Source: Lotus japonicus (Eukaryota > Streptophyta > Magnoliopsida > Fabales > Fabaceae). Taken from it: a stretch of DNA of 64,000 nucleotides. This document shows, piece after piece, positions 32,670 to 43,882 of the stretch. A program made the translations under genes and the position numbers. The notes below the pieces were generated by a model, which ran no database searches, had not been told where the DNA came from, and saw only the letters and a list, made by a program, of their open reading frames with translations. How positions within the stretch are numbered: position 1 is the stretch's first letter; every line of letters begins with the position of its first letter. The DNA lies in the NCBI RefSeq assembly GCF_012489685.1, contig NC_080044.1, positions 77,238,732-77,302,731 on the forward strand, read 5' to 3'.

Positions 32670-33956
32670 ATGGATCCACCAGAGTTTGATCTCGAAGCTT
32701 ACCTTGAAAAAAGCAAGAGAGAAGACACTTATGTACTCAACCACTTTAGGGAGCGTAGAAATCTAATATTGGAGGGTAGCGCACCTCGTGGTAGAAAATA
32801 TCTCAGTAGAGATCATGCAGGGGCAAACCAAAGGCTAATTGACGACTACTTTGCCAATGAGCCTACATACGACGATGGAATATTCCGTCGCCGGTACCGG
32901 ATGCAAAAACATGTGTTCCTTCGAATCGTTGCGGACCTTTCAAGTAGTGATAGCTACTTCACCCAGCGAGTCGATGCAGCAAAGAAAGAAGGTATATCGC
33001 CCTTAGCAAAATGCACCACAGCAATGCGAATGTTAGCATATGGTGTGGCAGCAGATGCAGTCGACGAGTACATCAAAATAGGAGAGACTACAGCATTGGA
33101 GTGTGTACGTAGATTCTGTAAAGGAATCATACGATTGTATGAGCAAGAGTACATGAGAGCACCAACCCAAGAGGACCTGCAAAGAATACTACAGGTTAGT
33201 GAAATGCGGGGGTTCCCAGGCATGATCGGGAGTATTGACTGCATGCACTGGGAGTGGAAAAATTGTCCTAAAGCATGGGAAGGTCAATTTGCTAGAGGGG
33301 ATAAGGGAACCACCACAGTTATTCTTGAAGCAGTTGCATCTCCTGATCTTTGGATCTGGCATGCCTTTTTTGGATGTCCGGGAACCTTGAACGATATAAA
33401 CGTTCTAGACCGGTCACCAGTGTTTGATGAATTGGAACAGGGAAACGCTCCACGTGTGAATTTCATCGTGAACCAACGTCCCTATAATATGGCATACTAT
33501 CTAGCTGATGGTATCTACCCTTCTTATCCAACTTTTGTCAAGTCTATTAGACTTCCTCAAACTGAACCCGATAAGTGCTTTGCAAAACATCAGGAGGGAT
33601 GTCGGAAGGACATCGAACGTGCATTTGGAGTGCTTCAAGCTCGTTTTAAAATCATCCGTGAACCAGCTCGCTTCTGGGACATAACTGATTTGGGTATCAT
33701 CATGAGGTCATGCATCATATTACATAATATGATTGTTGAGGATGAACGAGATACATATGCTCAACGCTGGACCGATTTTGAGCAAGCTGAGGGAAGTGAA
33801 TCTAGTACACCGCAACCATACTCGACCGAGGTGTTACCCGCTTTTGCGGATCACGTGCGTGCTAGATCCGAGTTCCGTGATCCAAATGTCCATCACCAAC
33901 TACAAGCAGATCTAGTGAAGCACATCTGGGCAAAGTTTGGAATGTATGATGATTAA
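32670..33956 (+). CDS. PIF/Harbinger transposase (DDE superfamily 4)
   Basis: 428 residues from ATG 32670 (MDPPEFDLEAYLEK), the usual size for Pong-type transposases. The N-terminal part has a helix-turn-helix-like region (YRMQKHVFLRIVADL). The DDE nuclease core shows the first Asp in GMIGSIDCMHWEWKNCP, the second in FFGCPGTLNDINVLDRSP and the Glu in the ERAFGVLQARFKII block, then FWDITDLGIIMRSCIILHNMI, all characteristic of the family. It cuts at the inverted ends and inserts at TTA/TAA together with ORF1. The frame is complete with no disruptions. Confidence 0.95.
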   Translation: MDPPEFDLEAYLEKSKREDTYVLNHFRERRNLILEGSAPRGRKYLSRDHAGANQRLIDDYFANEPTYDDGIFRRRYRMQKHVFLRIVADLSSSDSYFTQRVDAAKKEGISPLAKCTTAMRMLAYGVAADAVDEYIKIGETTALECVRRFCKGIIRLYEQEYMRAPTQEDLQRILQVSEMRGFPGMIGSIDCMHWEWKNCPKAWEGQFARGDKGTTTVILEAVASPDLWIWHAFFGCPGTLNDINVLDRSPVFDELEQGNAPRVNFIVNQRPYNMAYYLADGIYPSYPTFVKSIRLPQTEPDKCFAKHQEGCRKDIERAFGVLQARFKIIREPARFWDITDLGIIMRSCIILHNMIVEDERDTYAQRWTDFEQAEGSESSTPQPYSTEVLPAFADHVRARSEFRDPNVHHQLQADLVKHIWAKFGMYDD

Positions 33957-34468
33957 ATATGCTTTGTATCGTACTAATTACGTTATTTGTGTGTTGTGTG
34001 TTTAGTTTGTTGTCTTGCATTTTAAGTTAAGCAAATAAAATGTATTATTGTGTGCTTAGTTTCTTTTCTTCCATTTGAAGTTAATAAAATAAAATAAAAT
34101 AAATTATTGTGTATATTTTATTTAAAAAATATTAAATTGTTAAGTTTTTAATTTAATTTACGTTAAAAAAATATTACGTTAATTTAATTTAATTTAAATA
34201 AAAAAAATTAAGTTAAATTAAATCGATAATAGTTTATTTAATTTAATTTTTATCGTAAATTTTAATTTTATGAAATCATAAAACGAAAAATATAAAATTA
34301 AATCAAAATATGAAATAAAAGTGGTGGGGTAGGGGTAGGGTGTTGAATTAAAAACCATTGGAGTTGGTAAAAGTTGAATGAAGTGTTGAACTGGAGAGAG
34401 AAGGTGATGTGGAGTGTTGGGAAGAGAAAAAGTGGTGTTGAATGTTGAAACCATTGTGGGTAGTCTAA

Positions 34469-35382
34469 CAAAGAAACTAGCTTGTAGCTGTAGGAATAGG
34501 TGTGTTTTTTTGCGTTTATTTGTGGCCTTTGCTTTAATCAAATCCGATTCCAAAAAAGAAAAAGACAAAACATGATTAAAGAGAGCGTTTCCTTAAAAGC
34601 CGTGCCGTATGATTGGATCTGCTCCGTAACATTAAAACATCCTTCACTTTTTATGTTAATAAAGGTTAAAAACCAACAATATTTAAAATATAAAAAAACC
34701 ACACAATTGCAGTAGTATATCACAATATTGTATGAGCGCACCACGGTCAATACTACTAATTAATTAATTAAAAGAAGATCTCTTTTTAGTATGCATTTCA
34801 ACAAAAAAAAACAAAACTATTGAGTAGTTAATGCATATATATTTATAGATATTATAATTAGAACTCAGACGAAAGAAGAATACAAAACCAGCATTTTATT
34901 GAGGGTACGGCAAGCTCGCGAATTAGCTGACTCGAAAACCGTGCTTGCATTGCAGCAGGGTCGCACATGGGGGCACACAACTCTCTCTTATCTTTTTGTG
35001 ATTGTGCGCAGGCAGGAGTAGTACTAGTACGTGTTCTGTTTTTTCGAAACCCACATTCATTGTACACGTGTACGGTGATAGGGCCTGGTCCACTACCCTC
35101 TGTTCAAGTGGTCCTTTCTTCAATTTCCTTCCCATATGACATGAACACACGACAAAGACTACGTAGTACTCACTGCACCTTATTTCACATACACAATTAA
35201 TTATTACTTCTACTTTCTAGCTATATCAAACGTGTGCCAATTTTCCTTTTTTTTCCTCAAGATTTTCGATTATCCAAACTTCTAAAATACTAAATTAACA
35301 AGTAATTCTAATTCAGTTTGTTTATATTCGATTCTCAGCAAAACCAGTAAATAGTGATGTCCTTTCAGTATTTCTAAACACC
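34469..35382. other. Intergenic DNA, no gene recognised
   Basis: Between the Harbinger element and the copia element. Short open frames at 34858-35200 lie on both strands without domains. Nothing supportable as a gene. Confidence 0.4.
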
Positions 35383-35387
35383 AATTT

Positions 35388-35525
35388 TGATAGAATAGGA
35401 TATTATTTATTCTCTTTGTAATTACGCCTGTAATTAGGGTTTAATATTTATTGTTAGTAAACTAGGTAAGTTGTATATATAGGGTATTTCATTATCAATA
35501 ATAGTCACGGAATTGATTTCCTTCA
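35388..35525 (+). repeat. 5' LTR of copia element
   Basis: 138 bp, TGATAGAATAGG to TTTCCTTCA, identical by eye to 40410-40547. TATATATA at 35474-35481 is the likely promoter. Confidence 0.95.
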
Positions 35526-35537
35526 TGGTATCATTGA
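35526..35537 (+). other. Primer binding site (initiator tRNA-Met type)
   Basis: TGGTATCATTGA starts immediately after the LTR; the first eight bases match the canonical TGGTATCA of plant copia elements. Confidence 0.75.
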
Positions 35538-36049
35538 GCAGGTTCAGATCCTCTCTTCACATCTGACCTAATTTTTTTTTTATTTTCCTAATTCTCCTTC
35601 CAAACCCCCCCCAGCCGCTGCCTCTCTCTCTCATCACAGCCGCTCCGCCGCCGCGCTCCCCTTATTCCAGCGCCGCCGCCGCCGTCGGTCACCTTGCTCC
35701 AGTCGGTTCTTCTTTTCCCATCGAAGCACCCACCGCACGCCTCCAAAGGCCTTCTCCCCTTGTGCCCGCGTGCCTCTTCGAGCAACCCCTCCCGTGACCA
35801 AATCCAACGACCGGACACCCAGCCGCCAGCGCCGGCCTCCGCCGTCCCTTACGCCGTCCCCGTCGGCCCCTCCTCTCCGTCGCTGCCCTGTTTGGCTGCC
35901 GCCGACCCGTCCAAGCCAGGACCCCAAAACCCGACCCGCCCTCCCCTTCCCAAACGTGTTTCTTGTTTTTTGTTTGGTCGACCGGTTCACACAGCCCGAC
36001 TCGACCAGACCGGTTCATTAAAACCCGGTCCAACCACACCTGCAGCAAC

Positions 36050-36080
<31 letters not shown>

Positions 36081-36107
36081 CATTACTTATTCTGTTTTGC
36101 AGGTTAC
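35538..36107 (+). other. GC-rich copia leader with a long poly(A) tract
   Basis: An untranslated leader, unusually GC-rich for this window (proline/arginine-type codons in all frames), ending with an uninterrupted A tract of about 27 bases at ~36054-36080. It is open in the gag frame, but only through non-ATG codons, and is not called coding. Confidence 0.6.
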
Positions 36108-37085
36108 ATGGCTACGTCCGCTTCAACCCCTGGCTCTCCGAACGGTGCCCCCACAAATGACACCGCTACTACTGTGGTCACTCCACATGACCCGCCGGCG
36201 TCTGCCAAGTCGGACTTTCATCCGGCCCTTGCTGTCACCAATATCAAAAACAACATTCCCTTCAAACTCGAGATAGACAAGGACTATTATGCTATGCGGG
36301 CTGAATTGTTTGAAACTCATGCTCACGCCACTCAAGTGCTCCACCACATCATTCCTCAAGCTGGCATGGAGCCTCCTGCGCGCACCGATGCTTCCTATGC
36401 CCGGTGGGCCACTCTTGACTCTACTGTCAAACAATGGATTTATTCCACCATCTCCTTCGATCTTCTCGCCACTGTTATGGAGAAAGGTTCTACTGCTATG
36501 GATACTTGGAACCGTATAGCTTCTCTGTTTGAGGACAATCAGAACTCTCGTGCTGTCGCTCTCGACCAGGATTTCATCTCCACTCGCATGGAGGATTTTC
36601 CTAATGTTTCGGCCTATTGTCAACGTCTGAAACATATCTCTGATCAGTTGAGGAATGTTGGTGCCCCTGTTAGTGATCATCGTCTTGTTCTCCAGTTGGT
36701 CTCTGGTCTCACTGAGCCTTTCCGTGGTGTTGCCACCCTGATCCGTCAGAGTGAGCCTTTGCCTCCTTTCCTCAAGGTCCGCTCCATGTTGATTCTAGAG
36801 GAATCTGGTCTCGCCAGGATGTTAGGTCCGGCCTCTCAGACTGCTTTGCACACCTCTGCTTCCCGTCCACCGGCCTCCGTTGACTCCTCTCAGCAGCGCC
36901 CCACCTACCGCAGCGATCAGGGCCACTCCAACCATCGTTATGGGTCAGGGCAAAATCGCAATTATCAGGGTGGTTCTGGTAAACCTAGGAAGAAAGGTGG
37001 CTCCCGTTATCCTGGATCACCTGGCTCCTCTGGTTCCTCTGCTGCATCTCCTCCACCCTGGCGCCCACCACCGCAGGCATCCTAG
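36108..37085 (+). pseudogene. copia gag, ended by an in-frame TAG
   Basis: Starts at ATG 36108 ([13 protein letters not shown]). It contains the copia gag region ([20 protein letters not shown] through [20 protein letters not shown] ... [19 protein letters not shown]), which forms the particle. The C-terminal tail is Gly/Ser/Pro-rich. No CCHC zinc knuckle was seen where one is usual, which is odd but known in some lineages. A TAG at 37083-37085 follows 'PQAS'; the next codons continue in the same frame into the protease, so Gag and Pol were originally one polyprotein. Confidence 0.85.
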
Positions 37086-40000
37086 AATCCATGGGGTTGG
37101 GCTCCTCCCCCTGGTTGGACTCCTTCCCCTTGGGGCATGCCTCCTTGTCCTTACCCCACATCTCAGTGGTCGCGTCCCATGGGTGTTCCGCAGCAACCCG
37201 GCGTTTTAGGTCCGCGTCCTCAGGCCTACACCGCTACTGCTTCTCCAGCACCCACTGATATCGCTGCTGCCATGCACACCATGTCCTTGACTCCTCCAGA
37301 CACCACGTGGTACATGGACACTGGCGCCTCGTCCCATACTGCGGCATCTCAAGGTACTCTCACGTCTTATTCTAATTTAAGTCATTTAAATCAGAAACTG
37401 ATAGTTGGTAGTGGTCAGGGCATTCCAATTCAGGGTTCAGGATACACTTCTATTCCTACCCCTCACAAACCTTTAGCACTCAATCATGTCTTGCACACTC
37501 CGCGAATTATTAAAAACTTAATTTCTGTGCGACAACTCACTACTGACAATAATGTTTCTGTTTCTTTTGATCCATTTGGATTCTCGGTGTCTGACTTCAA
37601 GACGGGGATGCCTCTCCTGAGATGTAACAGCCTCGGCGACCTCTACCCAGTCACTCGTTCCTCTCCCTTTGCTGGTCTTGCTTCTAGTGTCTGGCACAAT
37701 CGACTTGGTCATCCAGCTTCCTCAGCTTTAAACCATCTTAGGAATAATAAACTTATTTTTTGTGAACCTTCGCGTTCTAGTTCTGTTTGTGACTCTTGTG
37801 TTTTAGGCAAACATGTCCGGTTGCCTTTTAGTTCATCTGCAACTATTACTTTGAGACCATTTGATATTTTGCATAGTGATTTATGGACGTCTCCTGTTTT
37901 AAGTACTGCTGGTCATCGTTATTACGTTTTGTTTTTGGATGATCACACTGATTTTTTATGGATGTTTCCGATTAGCAAGAAATCTCAGGTTTATGAAACG
38001 TTTACTACTCTTGCTACCCTTATTAAAACACAATTTTCAGCAAATATTAAATGTCTTCAATGTGATAATGGACGTGAATATGACAATGAATCCTTTCATC
38101 GGTATTGTGATGCTAATGGCCTTATTTTTCGCTTCTCTTGCCCTCACACTTCTTCTCAAAACGGCAAAGCTGAACGGAAAATTCGCACCATTAACAACAT
38201 GATCCGCACCCTCCTCGCTCATTCGTCAGTTCCTCCTTCATTTTGGCATCATGCCCTTCAAATGGCAACATATCTTCTGAACATTTTGCCACGCAAGACT
38301 CTTCAAAATGATTCTCCTACTCAGCTGTTGTATCATCGCAACCCTTCCTACTCCCACTTACGTGTCTTTGGTTGTCTATGTTTTCCTCTATTTCCTTCCG
38401 CTATAATAAACAAATTGCAACCACGATCGACTCCGTGTGTTTTTCTAGGGTATCCGATGAATCACAGAGGTTATAAATGTTATGATTTGTCACACAGAAA
38501 AATTTTAATATCGCGGCATGTCATTTTTGATGAAACCCGATTTCCCTTTGCTGACCTATCCTTGACTCCTGCCCCTTCTTATGAGTGTTTCACCGAGGAC
38601 CTCCCTCCTTCCTTGATCCACCATTGGCAAACCGTATCCTCCCGCCCACCTGACCCTCCGGTCCAGCCGTCGAGTCCCACTGACTCTTCGCCTCCCTTAT
38701 CGGCTCTTGTCTCCCCTATCGCTTCTCCATCACCTTTGCCCTTGCCTCCGGTCCCTCCTGCACCACCCGTACGGACCATGACTACCCGTAGCATGCACGG
38801 CATTTCCAAACCTAAAAAGCCTTTTAGTCTTTCGGTCTCTATTGATGACCCGTCCATCTCACCCTTGCCTCGTAACCCAAAACAAGCCTTATCCGATCCA
38901 AATTGGAAGTCCGCTATGCAGTCTGAATTTAATGCTCTTATTAGAAATAATACGTGGGAGTTGGTTCCCCGTCCTTGTGATGTTAATGTTATTCGTTGCA
39001 TGTGGATTTTTCGCCATAAAAAGCAGTCTAATGGTTTGTTTGAGCGGTATAAGGCTCGTCTTGTAGGTGATGGCAGGTCTCAGATTGCAGGTGTGGATTG
39101 TGATGAGACATTCAGCCCCGTGGTGAAACCGGCTACCATCCGGACAGTTCTCAGCATTGCTCTCTCCAGATCTTGGCCCATACATCAGTTGGATGTCCAG
39201 AATGCTTTCCTGCATGGTGATCTCCATGAGACTGTCTACATGCATCAGCCTTTGGGTTTCCGCGACCCTCACCACCCGGACTATGTCTGCCGTCTGAAGA
39301 AGTCCCTTTATGGTCTGAAACAGGCGCCTCGTGCTTGGTATCAGCGATTTGCTGATTATGTTTCCTCTATTGGATTCCGGCACAGCACTTCAGATCATTC
39401 TCTTTTCATCTTCCGGCAGGGTTCTGATATTGCCTACATACTTCTCTATGTTGATGACATCATCCTGGTTGCATCATCGCATGATCTCCGCAAATCTTTT
39501 ATGGCACTTCTTGCATCCGAGTTTGCTATGAAGGATCTCGGTCCTCTGAGTTACTTTCTTGGCATCGCTGTCACTAGACATGCAGGTGGCCTTTTCCTCA
39601 GTCAGAGCACTTATGCTACTGAGATTATTGCTCGCGCCGGCATGGCCTCATGCAACTCTTCTGCTACACCGGTTGACACCAAGCAGAAGCTCAGTTCTTC
39701 CTCTGGGACTCCTTGTGAGGATGCCTCCCTATATCGGAGCCTTGCTGGTGCCCTACAGTACCTCACATTTACTCGTCCTGACATTTCCTATGTTGTTCAG
39801 CAGGTTTGCTTACATATGCATGCACCCCACACCGAGCACATGCTTGCCCTCAAGCGGGTTCTCCGCTATGTTCGTGGCACATTGACTTATGGGCTACATT
39901 TGTATCCCTCCCCGGTTGAAAAGCTTGTTTCTTACACTGATGCTGACTGGGGGGGCTGTCCTGACACCAGACGCTCCACTTCTGGTTATTGTGTTTTCCT

Positions 40001-40412
40001 CGGTGACAATCTCATATCTTGGTCCTCCAAGCGGCAACCCACTCTCTCTCGCTCTAGTGCTGAAGCTGAATATCGCGGTGTTGCTAATGTTGTCTCCGAG
40101 TCCTGCTGGATCCGCAATTTACTTCTGGAGCTTCATTTTCCTCTCTCTCAGGCAACATTGGTCCACTGTGACAATGTTAGTGCCATCTACCTCTTTGGGA
40201 ATCCAGTGCACCATCAGCGTACCAAACATATTGAGATGAATATCCATTTTGTTCGGGAAAAGGTCGCGCGTGGCTAGGCTCGCGTCCTTCATGTTCCTTC
40301 CCGTCATCAGATTGCGGACATTTTTACCAAGGGCCTACCTCGGCTTCTTTTTGATGATTTTCGTTCCAGTCTCAGCGTCGGTGAACCTCCCGCTTCGACT
40401 GCGGGGGTGTGA
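37086..40412 (+). pseudogene. copia pol (protease, integrase, RT, RNase H), one internal TAG
   Basis: Continues the gag frame. Protease: MDTGASSH at ~37314. Integrase: zinc motif WHNRLGHP ... CDSCVLGKH, then a D-D-E core (HSDLW; CDNGREY; E in NGKAERKI). RT: QLDVQNAFLHGDL and catalytic YVDD at 39447-39458. RNase H: YTDADWGG ... SSAEAEYRG ... HCDNVSAIYL. A second in-frame TAG at 40275-40277 falls 44 codons before the natural end, after EKVARG; the remaining frame keeps the conserved LHVPSRHQIADIFTKGL and ends at a TGA overlapping the first bases of the 3' LTR. Without the two TAG codons the frame is open throughout. Confidence 0.92.
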
Positions 40413-40547
40413 TAGAATAGGATATTATTTATTCTCTTTGTAATTACGCCTGTAATTAGGGTTTAATATTTATTGTTAGTAAACTAGGTAAGTTGTATAT
40501 ATAGGGTATTTCATTATCAATAATAGTCACGGAATTGATTTCCTTCA
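40410..40547 (+). repeat. 3' LTR of copia element
   Basis: 138 bp, identical to the 5' LTR. Directly preceded by CTGCGGGGG, the probable plus-strand primer tract. Confidence 0.95.
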
Positions 40548-40631
40548 AATTTCAACTTCAAATGTGGAACCCAGCTGACGTTACATTTTGTATTTATTAA
40601 CGTAATAGTATTTAACTATTTATATTTTCTA

Positions 40632-42249
40632 GGCTTAATTCCACTTTGGGCCCCTGATGTTTCATAAATGTGCGATCTGCACCCCCCGTGTATAAAACGT
40701 GCGGTCAAGGTCCCTGACGTTTCTAAAACGTGCGATTAACGCCCTTCCGTCCAAATCCGTTTGGTTCCTCAGTTGACCAAACGGAAAATGCTGACGTGGC
40801 ATTATTTAATTCATAAAATATAGGCTACGAATTAGTGACGGAAATAATCCGTCACAAAACCCTTCAATGCTTTTTCTTCTTCCTCACACATTTTAGAATC
40901 AACGGAGACAGGTTGGATCCAAACAGAAACACATCAAGTTCAAAACTTTGTGATAAATATGCATTCTACAATGCTAATTGCCAAATACCCAGAAGTAAAA
41001 AAAGATTATTTAACCCATAATAATCCCCACGACCAATCACAAAAAAATGACAAATTGAAGATTCATCAAATTTCTCAACCAGAACAAATTCAAGAAAGAC
41101 TAGCGTATGCAATTGGGAATGGAGGAAATTGAGAGAAGGCCATACCAGAATGAGGGGTGGAGGCGAAGACGGAGAAATCAGTGCGACGTTTGGGAGGAGG
41201 AGAGCTTCTGGGTTGTTCAGAATGGTTGGGCATACAATTAACCATCTGGGTATAAGGGTATTCCTCATCTTCGCCATTGGTGGAGCAAGAAGAAGAGAAT
41301 TAGAGAACCCTAGAAGAGGAGGAAAATGGGAAAAAGAAGAAGGAAAAAAAGAAGACAATCTGATTCTGATGGGGCCATAATAAAGATTGAAACTTTGAGT
41401 TTGTGAGATTCGTTAATTACATAGATTTAAGAATTCGAGTTTGACGATGGAGATCTGCACGGCTGTGCTCGGAGGCTTCCAATGCGGCAATCTCTGCGGC
41501 GATGCGGCTTGTGAGGTTACTTTGGGCACGGCACGACGCGGTAGATCTGGCACGGTGTTGGGGTCCAAGTCCGGTGATGCTTCAATCTAAGAGAGGGGTT
41601 TTGTGTGGTGGTGACGGTTGCATTAGTTGTTGGCTAGGAGGTGATGGTGGTGTGGGCTCTCTTTCAGCTTTTCCTCTGGTTGAGATTTGGGGTTGAGAGG
41701 GTGGAAGGCTTTGGTTGGATTACGGTTGTACAGGGTAAAGGTCTTGGGTTTATTGCTGTGTTCAGAAAGTTTTGTCTAGTATTTGAGTTTGGTTGAAGAA
41801 GGGTGTGAAGGTGCTTTTGATTAGAGTTGGAGGATTTTTAATTTATTGGGTAATAATTTTTGAGAGGAGAAAGATTAATTTTTATTTAGTTGTGTTTATA
41901 TGAAGATGATGGAAAAATGGAATGAACACATGAATATCTGGGTTTTTCAGATGAAGGTTTCTATCCTAACATTCATGTTTTCTGACTTTTTAATTTTTGA
42001 TTATTATTTTTATTTTTATGTTTTGAAATAATGTTGAAATAATTTTATTTGAAAAATGAATTCTTAATTAATTAAATAATGCCACGTCAGCATTTTCCGT
42101 TTGGTCAACTGAGGAACCAAACGGATTTGGACGGAAGGGCGTTAATCGCACGTTTTAGAAACGTCAGGGACCTTGACCGCACGTTTTATACACGGGGGGT
42201 GCAGATCGCACATTTATGAAACATTAGGGGCCCAAAGTGGAATTAAGCC
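40632..42249. mobile_element. Non-autonomous Mutator-like element 2 with 180-bp inverted repeats
   Basis: 1618 bp with long inverted repeats (40632-40811 and 42070-42249) that differ at about 1 of 180 positions, starting GGCTTAATTCCACTTTGGG, and a perfect 9-bp duplication TATTTTCTA (40623-40631 and 42250-42258). It contains no transposase. The interior at ~41110-41700 is GC-rich with open frames on both strands (for example 41502-41696) but no recognised product, as expected of captured gene fragments. The near-identity of the arms suggests recent activity. Confidence 0.92.
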
Positions 42250-42258
42250 TATTTTCTA

Positions 42259-42769
42259 TAGTAACATCACTAACATGGATGTTAGCTTAGCTATCAGCTT
42301 GTGTAGGCATTTCGTGATGCTGCTGCTTGGTCCTTGATTTCACATTGATTTGTTCACACTTTCTGACTTGGAGTGTAGGTATTTTTAAAGGATTAATTAT
42401 ATTCTAGAGGATCAATAAGAAGATTCAAAGAGTCTAAAGAAAATATTACAAAATTTATAACTCATTTATTTTAGATATCATTTGTACGTCCATGATCTAA
42501 AATGATTTTTCAAAAAAAAAAGATCTAAAATGATGTTGAGGTTAAATAACTGTATATGTAATTTACATGATCCCATTTTTAATTACTGTGTGCTTGAATC
42601 CAAATTTAACTTAAGATAAAAGTACTTTCTCTTTAATCTATTATAGAAAAAGTTTCAGTTAATTTTTACGTCAAAGCAAGTGCACGCTTGTTTTCACATG
42701 TGCTAAAGAAAAAATGACTTTTATACACCTCGATCTCTACCTCCACTCGGTTAAGGAATGAGATAAGAC
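42259..42769. other. Intergenic DNA, no gene recognised
   Basis: AT-rich spacer between the MULE and the Tourist-type element; nothing supportable. Confidence 0.4.
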
Positions 42770-42772
42770 TAA

Positions 42773-43879
42773 GTGTCTGTTTGGCATCCCGTTGGAAATT
42801 GGTGTTTGAATTAACGTGATTTTATTAAAATGATTTTGAGTAAAATTGTGTTTGAGTAAACGTGATTTATGTTTGGATGATTTGTAACAAACGTGATTTT
42901 AAAATAATGAATACCGTTTGGATGATATTAATTGAACTCATGTTTGGAACTACTCCCTCCGTTCCTATATATAAGTCACAAATAACTAATTCTCTTAGAT
43001 TAAGAAAAGTAGTTACTAGTAATAAATTTGTAAAAAAAATGATTTACTTTCCTAGATTACCCTTATTTACGATACTTCTAAAGTTTATTATCTCTTTCAT
43101 ATTAAATATGAGGGTGAACTTGGAAAAAATTATTTAATGCTTCCTAGATATTAAAAAGTGACTTATATTTTGTAACAATTTTTTTTCAAAAAATGTGACT
43201 TATAATAGGGAACAGAGGGAGTATAATTTAAAAAATAGATTATATTTATATTATTAAATATAGTTTTAAATAAATTATGTATAATAAAATCATAAATTAT
43301 ACTATTTCTTTATTGTGAATATTTTTCAATTTTCATTACTAAATATAAAATAAAAAAATAAAAAGGAAACAAGATACACGGACACCAATTTTCATTTCAA
43401 TTTGGTTAGATATGAAACTTCATCTCCTCTTCTTCTTCGTTGGCTATTCTCCCAATTCAAACCCAGAAACAGAGGAACCAAAAACAGAGCAAGAAATGAA
43501 ATAGATCTGAACAGATCCATTAGATCTCCTAAATTCCCTTCTTCTTAAAAATCACCAACAGAGGTGTGTGAACAGAAAACGAACAGAGAAAGGACGGCGG
43601 ACCGGTGGACGCCGGAGGGAAAACGACACAGTGCGAACAACGGTTTGGTGGATGGATCTGAGCAGAAAATAAACAGAGGTGAGTATTTTCACCCATCAAC
43701 GCTGAACGCCCAACGCCAACGCTCGAATTTTTAGATTCCAAAAAAACGTGATTTTGATGCAAAAGAGCATTAACGCGTTAAGGAAAACGCGGATCCAAAC
43801 GGCTTGGCGAAACGGCAAAACGGCGTTTACGGCAACGCAACGCACGTTTGGCCTCTCCAACGCCAATCCAAACAGGCCC
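42773..43879. mobile_element. Tourist-type element 2 with a nested Stowaway
   Basis: 1107 bp with TAA on both sides (42770-42772 and 43880-43882) and inverted ends GTGTCTGTTTGGCATCCCG and GGGCCTGTTTGGATTGGCG, which share CTGTTTGG and CGTTGGA. A Stowaway MITE sits inside (42953-43221). The right third is GC-richer and repeats 'aacgc' motifs (43690-43870). No transposase. Confidence 0.8.
42953..43221 (-). mobile_element. Stowaway-type MITE, copy 2 (nested)
   Basis: 269 bp with ends CTCCCTCCGTTCC and CTCCCTCTGTTCC and TA on both sides. Inverted relative to copies 1 and 3, with an internal deletion of about 27-29 bases compared with them. Nested in the Tourist-type element, so it inserted later. 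Confidence 0.9.
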
Positions 43880-43882
43880 TAA

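Larger units (their letters stand above)
30474..34465 (+). mobile_element. Complete PIF/Harbinger DNA transposon, Pong type
   Basis: 3992 bp with a TAA target duplication (30471-30473 and 34466-34468) and 15-bp inverted ends GACTATCAGCAATGG and GACTACCCACAATGG (12 of 15 match). It encodes the two proteins that Pong-type elements need, a Myb/trihelix-like ORF1 and a DDE transposase, in the same direction and both uninterrupted. Subterminal regions on both sides repeat 'gttgaa' motifs (30490-30580 and 34335-34450), likely transposase- or ORF1-binding sites. It is probably autonomous or recently so. Confidence 0.93.
35388..40547 (+). mobile_element. Young Ty1/copia LTR retrotransposon (Ale/Retrofit-like)
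   Basis: 5160 bp with 138-bp LTRs that look identical throughout and a perfect 5-bp target duplication AATTT (35383-35387 and 40548-40552). The PBS matches initiator tRNA-Met (TGGTATCA). The domain order protease-integrase-RT-RNase H identifies Ty1/copia; the very short LTR and gag form suggest the Ale/Retrofit lineage (tentative). One long gag-pol frame is interrupted by two TAG codons, so this copy is recent but apparently defective. Confidence 0.95.

Noticed and set aside
35694..36107. 138-codon N-terminal extension of copia gag
   Set aside because: Begins with TTG, is GC-rich proline/arginine-type sequence, and translates the A tract into polylysine; gag homology starts at ATG 36108.
39331..40239. 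Several ORFs in other frames across copia RT/RNase H
   Set aside because: Shadows of pol; they overlap conserved RT and RNase H motifs in the main frame.
41502..41696. ORF in the GC-rich interior of MULE 2
   Set aside because: Coding-like composition but no recognised domain; treated as possible captured fragment, not a gene.
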